The notes beneath the pieces are model-generated. The model ran no database searches. It saw nothing but the letters and a program-made list of their open reading frames with translations, and was not told the DNA's origin. From Oscillospiraceae bacterium (GTDB lineage: Bacteria > Bacillota > Clostridia > Oscillospirales > Acutalibacteraceae), in the NCBI GenBank assembly GCA_028697255.1, contig JAQVFM010000010.1, forward strand, positions 1-42,790: a stretch of DNA of 42,790 nt, written 5' to 3'. Below are positions 7,959-15,488 of the stretch, piece by piece. Position 1 is the first letter of the stretch, and each line of letters begins with the position of its first letter. Both the position numbers and the translations under genes were made by a program.

Positions 7959-8720
7959 TTATTTGCGGCCAATCAGCTCACGTGCAAGCTCGTGATATGC
8001 TTCGGTGCCGCGCGACCCAGGATCATAATAGTTAATGGGTTTTCCAAAGCTTGGCGCCTCAGATAAACGCACATTTCGCGGAATAACTGTCGAGAACACC
8101 TTGCGTGGAAAATATTTCTTAACCTCAGAAACTACCTGCTGGGTTAGATTAAGTCGACCGTCATACATTGTAAGCAATACCCCTTCAATGTCTAACACCG
8201 AATTGTATAGCCGTTTGACCTGCCGCACAGTCGCCATTAGTTGTGACAATCCTTCAAGTGCATAATACTCGCACTGGATTGGAACAATCAGCGTATCGGC
8301 GGCGCAAAGTGAATTGAGCGTAAGCAGCCCCAATGACGGAGGACAGTCTATCAATATATATTCATAATTTTCTCTAACATGCGCAATTGCTGCTTTTAGA
8401 CGGCTTTCGCGCCGGTTCATCTGAACCAGCTCTATTTCTGCCCCGGCAAGACTAATGTTAGAGGGTATCACGTCTACATTAGCAAACTGCGTATGGCGCA
8501 GAGCTTCTTTCGGTTGTGCTTCACCAATCAGAAGCTCATAAATCGACACCTCGCTTGCACGCTTATCGATGCCCAACCCGCTTGTAGCATTGCCCTGTGG
8601 GTCTATGTCGACTAAAAGGCAACTTTTGCCGAGTGATCCGAGCGAAGATGCCAGGTTGACAGTTGTCGTGGTTTTACCGACACCGCCCTTTTGATTGACA
8701 ACCGCAATTACTTTTCCCAT
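7959..8720 (-). CDS. parA: Chromosome-partitioning ATPase ParA (Soj)
   Basis: A 253-residue deviant-Walker ATPase of the ParA/MinD family. It binds DNA non-specifically as an ATP dimer and, with ParB, helps move origins and regulates DnaA. The deviant Walker A is KGGVGKTT at residues 11-18, with signature Lys 11. The Walker A' and B regions are visible (DIDPQGNATSG; LIDCPPSLGLLTLNSL). ATG 8720 has AGGAG five bases upstream. It is separated from noc by a terminator and a parS site and appears to have its own promoter. Confidence 0.96.
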   Translation of the reverse strand: MGKVIAVVNQKGGVGKTTTTVNLASSLGSLGKSCLLVDIDPQGNATSGLGIDKRASEVSIYELLIGEAQPKEALRHTQFANVDVIPSNISLAGAEIELVQMNRRESRLKAAIAHVRENYEYILIDCPPSLGLLTLNSLCAADTLIVPIQCEYYALEGLSQLMATVRQVKRLYNSVLDIEGVLLTMYDGRLNLTQQVVSEVKKYFPRKVFSTVIPRNVRLSEAPSFGKPINYYDPGSRGTEAYHELARELIGRK

Positions 8721-8847
8721 AATGATCTCCTGTGATTAATTTTTCAACCCTGCAGCGGGATGATGGCATCCCGTCCTACGCTTATAGAACATAGAATGGG
8801 TTTTCGGTCTTTTGTGAGTAAGCTTACGAAAATCTTTGTTTCTTAGT

Positions 8848-8856
8848 ATTATATCA
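8848..8856 (-). promoter_or_regulatory. Probable extended -10 promoter for parA-parB
   Basis: Minus strand TGATATAAT: a TG one base before a perfect TATAAT. The matching -35 position is A/T-rich and poor, as is common for extended -10 promoters. It lies between the noc terminator and parA, leaving a leader of about 120 bases that includes a CGGGATG/CATCCCG hairpin at 8756-8773. Confidence 0.5.
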
Positions 8857-8895
8857 CAATAATAAATTATTAAAAGGGATTTGCGCAAAAATCAA

Positions 8896-8911
8896 TGTTT
8901 CACATGAAACA
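8896..8911. promoter_or_regulatory. parS site 1
   Basis: TGTTTCACATGAAACA, one base from the parS consensus TGTTTCACGTGAAACA. It lies in the gap between noc and parA, directly beside the noc terminator. Expected ParB loading site. Confidence 0.88.
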
Positions 8912-8914
8912 AAA

Positions 8915-8934
8915 AAGCGGGGTTTCCCCCGCTT
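8915..8934 (-). terminator. Rho-independent terminator after noc
   Basis: On the minus strand, AAGCGGGG-GAAA-CCCCGCTT, an 8-bp stem capped by a GNRA tetraloop and followed by six T. The T-tract touches the parS site at 8896-8911. Confidence 0.88.
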
Positions 8935-8964
8935 TATACTCTTTAAAAAGGATTACATTTATTT

Positions 8965-9798
8965 TTATGCTCCTGCGGCACCCTTTCTCATTTTGTTTTT
9001 AGGAATGCGCACATGATACTCTATGTAGCTTTCGGTTTCAATTTTTTCGGTGCTGGCATCAATTCCGGAACGCCGCATAGTATCAACCGCGTGATTTACC
9101 GTGTTAAAAAAAAGCCTGACATCCCGCACAAGCGGAACAGGTGCTTTGCGCTTAACATCAGCTTTTTTATTTGCAAGAATGTCCTCAATCAGCCTTTCAC
9201 TTTGGGCAACATTCAGCTTTGCAATTATTATTCTCTGAAGTGCATGCATGCGACTTGGACCCTCAAGCCGTAACAACGCGCGCGCATGGCGTTCGCTCAA
9301 GCCCTCTTTTAAAATCATTAGACGCTCTTCCTGAGTCAATCTTAAAAGCCTCAATCTGTTGGCGATAGTAGATTGAGCGCAGCCAAGTTGTTGTGCCGCT
9401 TCTTCCTGTGTAATTCCGTGTATTTCAATAAGCCGTTTGATCCCTTCGGCTTCTTCAAAGCAATTAATATCCTCACGCTGTAAGTTTTCGATTAATGCAA
9501 GCAGTGCAGCGCGCGGGCCCGTTGCCTGTGAAACTATACAGGGAATTTCACGCATTCCTGCAATTTTTGCCGCTCTGAGTCTGCGTTCCCCTGCAATAAG
9601 CATTGGCTCACCGTTATTAAAAGTCACCGTAATCGGGTGCAGCAGACCATTTTCATTAATACTTTGTGCCAGTTCAATTAGCCGTTCATAGCTGAATTCC
9701 CGCCGTGGCTGATCCGGATTAGAATTAATTTCATCAACCGGAATCATCAGAATCCGACCGTTTGCTTTATACCTGCGATTTGAATTCTTAAAGCGCAT
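8965..9798 (-). CDS. noc: Nucleoid occlusion-type ParB paralogue (Noc)
   Basis: A 277-residue ParB-family protein. Noc binds its own sites around the chromosome and blocks division over the nucleoid. The CTP motif GERRLRAAKIAG and the region ENLQREDINCFEEAEG are present. The helix-turn-helix is ITQEEAAQQLGCAQSTIANRLRLLRL, followed by RHAR. Compared with the ParB of this window it has Gln for Arg (AQS instead of KSR), Arg at the next two specificity positions, and Arg for Gly in RHAR, matching the Noc class. It lacks the LGKGLGALL ParA-activating peptide. ATG 9798 is preferred to GTG 9807 because AAGGAAG is well placed for it. The N-terminal extension is short and basic, so membrane anchoring as in Bacillus Noc is uncertain. 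Confidence 0.85.
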   Translation of the reverse strand: MRFKNSNRRYKANGRILMIPVDEINSNPDQPRREFSYERLIELAQSINENGLLHPITVTFNNGEPMLIAGERRLRAAKIAGMREIPCIVSQATGPRAALLALIENLQREDINCFEEAEGIKRLIEIHGITQEEAAQQLGCAQSTIANRLRLLRLTQEERLMILKEGLSERHARALLRLEGPSRMHALQRIIIAKLNVAQSERLIEDILANKKADVKRKAPVPLVRDVRLFFNTVNHAVDTMRRSGIDASTEKIETESYIEYHVRIPKNKMRKGAAGA

Positions 9799-9877
9799 GA
9801 CTGACACTTCCTTTTTTTCGCCAGTATATCATATATGCACTTTCTATTTTGCGGAATTCTGTTGTCGTATAAATGTG

Positions 9878-10597
9878 TTACAAGGGTTGTTTTTTAATTT
9901 TCGAAAACATACGCGGGTATTGAGGCGGGGTTTGTTTTATTTTGTCATACACTAACAATGCCCGGCATATATCACTTTGCGTTCCGATATTGCGGTGTTC
10001 TGTAAAAGAATGTTTTGCGCCCAGTACCGAGGCCGCATTTTGGGCAGATTCTACTTCCATTTCACCCGATGGTCCTTTCATTGCAATAAAGCGTCCACCT
10101 AACTTTACAAGAGGCAGACAATATTCACACAAAATCGGAAGACTTGCAACCGCTCTTGCTGTTGCTACATCAAACATTTCGCGCATTTTTTCATTGCGCC
10201 CGACCAGCTCGGCACGCCCATGGACAATATCCGCCTGTATTCCAAGTTTGTTACACAGCGTCTTGAGAAAAACAACTCGCTTATTAAGACTATCAAGCAA
10301 TGTGAGCTTTATATCTTTTCGCACAATAGCAAGCGGCACACCCGGAAAACCCGCTCCGGTTCCTACATCTATTAGTGAAAACCTTGTTTTAGGAAGCAGG
10401 CTTGCAATTGTCAGGCTGTCGGCAAAATGCTTTATTACAATATCCTGCAAGTCTGTTATAGATGTCAGGTTTATCTTATGGTTCCATTCAATAAGCATGT
10501 TCGCTGCCAGTTCAAAATCATCAATCATATGATCGTCAAGAATTACGCCTTGCATTTTTGCCTGTTCAAACAATAAACCGCGGTCAATTTTTTCCAT
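9878..10597 (-). CDS. rsmG: 16S rRNA (guanine(527)-N7)-methyltransferase RsmG
   Basis: A 239-residue SAM-dependent methyltransferase (GidB family) that makes m7G527 in 16S rRNA. The SAM-binding loop is LIDVGTGAGFPGVPLAIV (about residues 75-92). Family motifs include DSLNKRVVFLKTL and TARAVASLPIL. It lies between mnmG and noc, the usual order in Firmicutes, with a start at ATG 10597 and a modest AAGGGTTG ribosome site. Length is normal. Confidence 0.95.
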   Translation of the reverse strand: MEKIDRGLLFEQAKMQGVILDDHMIDDFELAANMLIEWNHKINLTSITDLQDIVIKHFADSLTIASLLPKTRFSLIDVGTGAGFPGVPLAIVRKDIKLTLLDSLNKRVVFLKTLCNKLGIQADIVHGRAELVGRNEKMREMFDVATARAVASLPILCEYCLPLVKLGGRFIAMKGPSGEMEVESAQNAASVLGAKHSFTEHRNIGTQSDICRALLVYDKIKQTPPQYPRMFSKIKKQPL

Positions 10598-10650
10598 TCA
10601 CAACCCTTGCCTTTCAATCCATATAACTGCCCAACCCCGACAACTTTGCG

Positions 10651-12528
10651 TTAATGATTTTGGCGGCTGTTAAGCCACACTATCAAAACAGATATATCTG
10701 CAGGACTTACTCCGCTTATTCGTGAGGCCTGCCCAAGACTTGTGGGTTTAACTTTCATGAGTTTTTCCTGAGCTTCTTTCCTTAGTCCGCCTATCGCTGT
10801 ATAATCAATGTCTACTGAAAGTTGTCGGCTTTCAAGTCTTCTCATTTCTTCTATCGCCGACTGTTGTCTTTTTATATATCCCTCATACTTTAACTCGATC
10901 TCTACCTGGTCTTTAACCATCGGGTCAAGCTTCGGCCTCTTTTTATCAACAGGTAACAGCTTTTCATAGTTCAGCTGAGGACGCTTTAGCAAATCTTCAA
11001 GTCTCACGCCGGTTGATACAGGCGTTGTTTCACATGAAACAAGTATCTGATTAAGTTTTTCGTTCGGTGGTATAATTGTCTGATAAAGTCGCTGACGCTC
11101 AGCTTTTTTTGCACTTTGCCTTTGACAATAATTTTCCCATCTTTCGTCATCTACAAGTCCAACTTGTCTTCCAATCGGTGTCAAACGCTCATCAGCATTA
11201 TCCTGCCTTAATATAAGACGATATTCTGATCTTGAGGTCATCATACGGTAAGGATCGGTACACCCTTTTGTTACTAAATCATCAATAAGCGTTCCGATAT
11301 AGCTCGACGCACGGTCAAGCAGCATTGGTGGACGACCCTGCACCTTAAGCGCTGCATTAATGCCTGCAACCAGTCCCTGAGCAGCAGCCTCTTCGTAACC
11401 TGAGCTGCCATTAAACTGCCCCGCACCGTAAATCCCCGGAATATTAATAAACTCGAGCGAGCTGTCCAATTGAAGCGGGTCACAACAATCATATTCCATA
11501 GCATAGGCTGGTCTAATGACCTTTACATTCTCCAGTCCCTCAACAGTGTGAAGCAATTCAAGTTGCACATCGACAGGCAATGAAGTAGACAAGCCCTGTA
11601 AATACATTTCTTCGGTTTTGAGTCCACAGGGTTCTATAAAAACCTGATGCCGTTCCTTGTCGGCAAACTTTACAATTTTATCCTCAATGCTTGGACAATA
11701 CCTTGGTCCCACGCCGTGGATTATTCCACCGTATAGTGCAGATCGATGGAGGTTTCGTTTAATAACGTCTTTTGTCTTTTCATTTGTCCAAGTTATATGG
11801 CAATCAGCTTTGTTTTCAAGCTTTGTTTTGGTTTCATATGAGAACGGAATAACCGGGTCTTCACCCTGCTGCTTGCCTGTTTTTGAAAAATCAATACTCG
11901 AACGCAGCACCCGCGCCGGGGTACCGGTTTTAAAGCGTCGTAGCGATATGCCGAGCTGTTGCAGTGAGCTTGACAAAGCGTTTGCTGCAAACATGCCGTC
12001 AGGTCCACCATCGAAGTTAATATCACCCACAAAAACCTTGCCTTTCAAAAAAGTACCCGACGCGACAATTACAGTTTTTGATAGGTATTCGCCTTCAAGC
12101 TTTGTCTGAACCAGCCATCCTTTTTCGTGGCGTTTTATGCCAATTACCTCTTCCTGTTGCAAATCAAGTCCCGGCGTGGTTTCAAGGCGGTATTTCATCA
12201 CACTCGTGTACTCACGCCTGTCAATTTGGGCTCGCAGTGAGTGAACTGCCGGCCCTTTTCCTCGATTTAGCATTCGAGATTGCAGCAGCGTCATGTCAGC
12301 CGCTTTTGCCATTTCACCGCCTAATGCATCAATTTCGCGTACAAGATGCCCTTTGGCTGTTCCGCCGACAGAAGGGTTGCATGCCATATTTGCTATCCAG
12401 TCAAGGTTTAATGTGAATAACACCGTCGAGCAGCCTAAACGCGCCGCCGCAAGTGCCGCCTCTATGCCGGCATGCCCTGCACCTATTACCGCCACATCAT
12501 ATCGTCCGGCAAAATAACCCATTGTCAT
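10651..12528 (-). CDS. mnmG: tRNA uridine-5-carboxymethylaminomethyl modification enzyme MnmG (GidA)
   Basis: A 625-residue FAD protein that, with MnmE, installs the (carboxymethyl)aminomethyl group at U34 of tRNAs. The FAD-binding GAGHAG is at about residues 16-21. Conserved blocks include MACNPSVGGTAKGHLVREIDALGG, a DGGP loop, and GQFNGSSGYEEAAAQGL. The C-terminal helical domain that binds MnmE is complete. Two ATG codons (12528 and 12522) fit the AAGGA ribosome site about equally. A parS-like site is embedded in its coding sequence at 11026-11041. Confidence 0.97.
   Translation of the reverse strand: MTMGYFAGRYDVAVIGAGHAGIEAALAAARLGCSTVLFTLNLDWIANMACNPSVGGTAKGHLVREIDALGGEMAKAADMTLLQSRMLNRGKGPAVHSLRAQIDRREYTSVMKYRLETTPGLDLQQEEVIGIKRHEKGWLVQTKLEGEYLSKTVIVASGTFLKGKVFVGDINFDGGPDGMFAANALSSSLQQLGISLRRFKTGTPARVLRSSIDFSKTGKQQGEDPVIPFSYETKTKLENKADCHITWTNEKTKDVIKRNLHRSALYGGIIHGVGPRYCPSIEDKIVKFADKERHQVFIEPCGLKTEEMYLQGLSTSLPVDVQLELLHTVEGLENVKVIRPAYAMEYDCCDPLQLDSSLEFINIPGIYGAGQFNGSSGYEEAAAQGLVAGINAALKVQGRPPMLLDRASSYIGTLIDDLVTKGCTDPYRMMTSRSEYRLILRQDNADERLTPIGRQVGLVDDERWENYCQRQSAKKAERQRLYQTIIPPNEKLNQILVSCETTPVSTGVRLEDLLKRPQLNYEKLLPVDKKRPKLDPMVKDQVEIELKYEGYIKRQQSAIEEMRRLESRQLSVDIDYTAIGGLRKEAQEKLMKVKPTSLGQASRISGVSPADISVLIVWLNSRQNH
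11026..11041. promoter_or_regulatory. parS site 2 (inside mnmG)
   Basis: TGTTTCACATGAAACA, identical over 16 bases to the site at 8896-8911, with the same single change from the parS consensus. It lies inside the mnmG coding sequence. Two identical 16-mers 2.1 kb apart and close to parAB strongly suggest ParB loading sites. Confidence 0.87.
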
Positions 12529-12600
12529 TCAATCCTTATTACTGTTAGTGTTAATTTAATTATATTATACTATTTGTTGTCAGACTCTGCGGTAACATCA

Positions 12601-13965
12601 TTATTTTCCCACACAAAACCGAGAAAACACCTCATCAACCACGGTTTCTGTTACGCGTTCGCCCGTCATCTCCAACAATGCAGAAATTGCGCTGTCTATG
12701 CAGACTCCGACCGCATCCAATGTAATACCTGCCGAAAGCGCATCCCGCGCTTTATCGACGTTTTCCAAACAACGGCGTGCACAATCTCTCTGTCTTTCTG
12801 TTGACAGTAAGAGCTGATCACCGCTCAAAACTGATAAGCCGGTAACTTCATTAAGTGCTTTTTTAAGGTCGTCTATGCCCTTTACTTTTTGGGCAGAGAT
12901 TATAACAACATGTTTAAATAGCCTTCTAATATACTCATCGTTTATTATTTGAGGCTTATCAGATTTGTTTATTACGGCAATTGCAGTTTGTTTTGACGCC
13001 ACTTCGGCAAGCTTAAGGTCATCCTCTGTCAAGGCCTGTGAACCGTCAAACACTATAAGCACAAGTGATGCCCTGTCCATGCGCTCACGTGCCCGCTGCA
13101 CACCGATATTTTCAACATCGTCGGCCGTAATTCTTTGTCCGGCAGTGTCAGCTAACCTTAAAACAACATCTCCAAGACGGATAGTTTCCTCCACTATATC
13201 ACGCGTTGTTCCAGGAATCGGCGTAACAATGCTGCGTTCGCAACCGGCGAGCAGGTTCATAAGCGTGGATTTACCAACATTGGGTGTGCCGACAATTACT
13301 GTGTCAATACCCTCACGCATTATGCGGCCAGATTCAAAGTTATCAAGCAAATCGGATAACTGACTTTGTGCGTTTGCCAAAACATTGTCAAGTGACTTAG
13401 GCTCAACCTCGGGAATATCGTCGTCAGGATAATCTACATAAGCAGACAGTCCTGCCGCAGCCACCGTCAAATCATGCTTTATTTTTTGCATGCGTCTAAA
13501 AAGCGCACCTTCGCTTGACGCCAATGCGGTTTTAGCCGCAAGCCTATTATTAGCATTAATCAAATCCATAACGGCCTCGGCACGCGTCAGATCTATTTTA
13601 CCGTTTATAAACGCGCGCTTTGTAAATTCGCCCGGCTCAGCCGGGCGCGCACCGGCCGAAATTGCAGCGCGCAGTGCTCGTTGAAGCACATAAAGACCGC
13701 CATGACATGACAACTCAATCACATTTTCACCGGTATAGCTGCGGGGTGCCTTAAATATTAAAGCAATACACTCGTCAATATCGCCTTGGTCATCATAAAC
13801 CCAACCATACAACGCAGTATATCCTGCCGCATCTGAAATCCGTTTTTTTGATTTAGCCCGAAAAATGCGCTCGCCTACCTCAAAAACGGTATCTCCCGAC
13901 AATCTGATTACACCGATTCCCGCGGGAGTGGCTGCCGTTGCAATTGCTGCAATAACATCGCTCAT
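12601..13965 (-). CDS. mnmE: tRNA modification GTPase MnmE (TrmE)
   Basis: A 454-residue potassium-dependent GTPase, partner of MnmG in U34 modification. An N-terminal tetrahydrofolate-binding domain (about 1-118) is followed by a helical domain split by the G domain. G1 is GTPNVGKS at residues 226-233, then PGTTRD, the DTAG region (LADTAGQR) and NKSDKP. It ends in FCVGK, a variant of the CIGK motif with the essential cysteine. GGAGG lies upstream of ATG 13965. It follows the YebC gene through a terminator, so it may need its own promoter. Confidence 0.97.
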   Translation of the reverse strand: MSDVIAAIATAATPAGIGVIRLSGDTVFEVGERIFRAKSKKRISDAAGYTALYGWVYDDQGDIDECIALIFKAPRSYTGENVIELSCHGGLYVLQRALRAAISAGARPAEPGEFTKRAFINGKIDLTRAEAVMDLINANNRLAAKTALASSEGALFRRMQKIKHDLTVAAAGLSAYVDYPDDDIPEVEPKSLDNVLANAQSQLSDLLDNFESGRIMREGIDTVIVGTPNVGKSTLMNLLAGCERSIVTPIPGTTRDIVEETIRLGDVVLRLADTAGQRITADDVENIGVQRARERMDRASLVLIVFDGSQALTEDDLKLAEVASKQTAIAVINKSDKPQIINDEYIRRLFKHVVIISAQKVKGIDDLKKALNEVTGLSVLSGDQLLLSTERQRDCARRCLENVDKARDALSAGITLDAVGVCIDSAISALLEMTGERVTETVVDEVFSRFCVGK

Positions 13966-13990
13966 ATTGCCCTATCATCCTCCAAAAACA

Positions 13991-14019
13991 GCGGCCATCC
14001 AATCAAACAGGACAGCCGC
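13991..14019 (-). terminator. Probable terminator between the YebC-family gene and mnmE
   Basis: Read on the minus strand, GCGGCTGTCC pairs with GGATGGCCGC, 10 bp including two wobble pairs, around a 9-base loop, and is followed by TGTTTTTGG. The T-tract runs into the mnmE ribosome site, so read-through or control of mnmE is possible. Confidence 0.65.
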
Positions 14020-14040
14020 CACCGATACACACGCTTAGTT

Positions 14041-14772
14041 TTAATCGTTCTGGTCCCAGTTATGCCATACATTTTGCACATCGTCGTTGTCTTCAAGCAT
14101 ATCGAGCAGCTTAACTAATTTTTCGGCTTGCTCTTTATCTTCAATTTTATTATAAACATCGGGAACCTGCTCCAATTGTGCAGACTCAAACACATATCCT
14201 TTATTCAATAAATTGTCGCGCACAGCTTCAAAGTCGGCAGGTTCAGTAGCTATTTCGTAAACATCGCCGCTTTTATTAAAATCAAAGGCGCCTGCTTCAA
14301 GAGCGTCCTCCATTGCTTTATCCTCATCTATCCCATCGGCTTCAATAATTATTATTCCTTTTATAGAAAAAAGATATCCGACACAACCCGTTGTTCCGAG
14401 GTTGCCCCCCCACTTATCAAAATAGTGTCGCAAATCTCCCGCTGTACGGTTTCTGTTGTCGGTCAGTGTTTCAACTATTATCGCAATGCCGCCCGGCCCG
14501 TATCCCTCATATTGTATGGACTCGTAATTTTCCTGGCTACCCTCCCCTGCAGCTTTTTTAATCATGCGTTCTATGTTATCATTGGGCACGTTATTAGCTT
14601 TTGCCTTGGCGATTGCATCTTTGAGTTTGGAGTTGCTTGAGGGGTCACTACCCCCGCCGTCACGTACTGCAACTGCAATTTCTCGACCGATTTTTGTGAA
14701 TATTTTTGCCCTCTGACTGTCTGTTTTCTCTTTTTTGCGTTTTATGTTGCTCCATTTCGAATGTCCAGCCAT
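14041..14772 (-). CDS. YebC/PmpR-family protein
   Basis: A 243-residue member of the YebC/TACO1 family (PF01709). These proteins have been described as transcription regulators and, more recently, as factors that help ribosomes through difficult (proline-rich) stretches. The N-terminus MAGHSKWSNIKRKKEKTD is the family hallmark, followed by DPSSNSKLKDAIAKAKANN and the GYGPGGIAIIVETLTDNRNRT block. ATG 14772 is chosen over an upstream in-frame codon at 14820 because the family starts here and AAAAAGGAG is well placed. It lies between an unknown membrane-protein gene and mnmE. Confidence 0.93.
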   Translation of the reverse strand: MAGHSKWSNIKRKKEKTDSQRAKIFTKIGREIAVAVRDGGGSDPSSNSKLKDAIAKAKANNVPNDNIERMIKKAAGEGSQENYESIQYEGYGPGGIAIIVETLTDNRNRTAGDLRHYFDKWGGNLGTTGCVGYLFSIKGIIIIEADGIDEDKAMEDALEAGAFDFNKSGDVYEIATEPADFEAVRDNLLNKGYVFESAQLEQVPDVYNKIEDKEQAEKLVKLLDMLEDNDDVQNVWHNWDQND

Positions 14773-14893
14773 AACTAAAACTCCTTTTTGACAAAATAGC
14801 TTGAAAAAGACACAATCCATTTAAAAATAATACACACTAATAATATCGCTGCGTCGATTGCTGCATGTATTATGAATTGTTCTGAAATCAAAT

Positions 14894-15463
14894 TTACTGC
14901 TTTTCTAATCTTTTTCTTAAAGATCTTTTAAGCTTCCTTTGCTGCGGCTGTGTGTAATTATCACTGTCTACGTCCTTAAAAATTGCATTACCCGATAAAT
15001 TATAACCCGGCTTGTCCTCGCGCCTTTGTAAATCGACCTTATCCGCATATCGTTCGGACAGCCATGCACTGAGCATAAATACCGGTATAATGGCAATTCC
15101 GATATGCCTCCATATTATTTTCCATGTGCTAAGTCCCACATCTGTATCACCAACGCCGACCGATGTCGGGAACGTGCGCCCCAAGTCAAGTGCGACAACC
15201 AGCATAATTGCTGCCGCAACAGTGGCAACTATGATTCCGATATATCTTCTTTTAGCAAAAACCGTAAATAAACTCACGGCCAGTATCATCATCAACGTTG
15301 CTGCAATAAGTGGGGCTACACTGTAAACACTGTCTGTGCGTCCCGCCTCAATCGCACTGTGATTGTTGCTCATGAGTGCAAATATCGCTAATACTTGAAT
15401 TAAAGAATAAAATACTAAAAAGAACCACATGAAAAACTTTGAAGTAAAAGATAAGGCGCGCAC
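14894..15463 (-). CDS. Hypothetical four-helix membrane protein after gyrA
   Basis: I do not recognise the family. The protein of 189 residues has four predicted membrane segments (about 8-31, 48-70, 74-94 and 117-135) and a charged, basic C-terminal tail of about 50 residues rich in Lys/Arg (KLKRSLRKRLEKQ at the end). GTG 15463 is preferred as start because GGAAGGGG lies eight bases upstream (15472-15479) and translation then begins 25 bases after the gyrA stop. Upstream in-frame starts at 15544-15547 would overlap gyrA by about 59 bases and add a basic segment. It is probably co-transcribed with gyrA. Function unknown. Confidence 0.7.
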   Translation of the reverse strand: MRALSFTSKFFMWFFLVFYSLIQVLAIFALMSNNHSAIEAGRTDSVYSVAPLIAATLMMILAVSLFTVFAKRRYIGIIVATVAAAIMLVVALDLGRTFPTSVGVGDTDVGLSTWKIIWRHIGIAIIPVFMLSAWLSERYADKVDLQRREDKPGYNLSGNAIFKDVDSDNYTQPQQRKLKRSLRKRLEKQ

Positions 15464-15488
15464 AAAATTTGCCCCTTCCGTTATAAGT

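Noticed and set aside
9942-10532. Long antisense frames opposite rsmG, mnmE, parB and others
   Set aside because: They lie opposite conserved genes, have compositions explained by the coding strand and lack ribosome sites.
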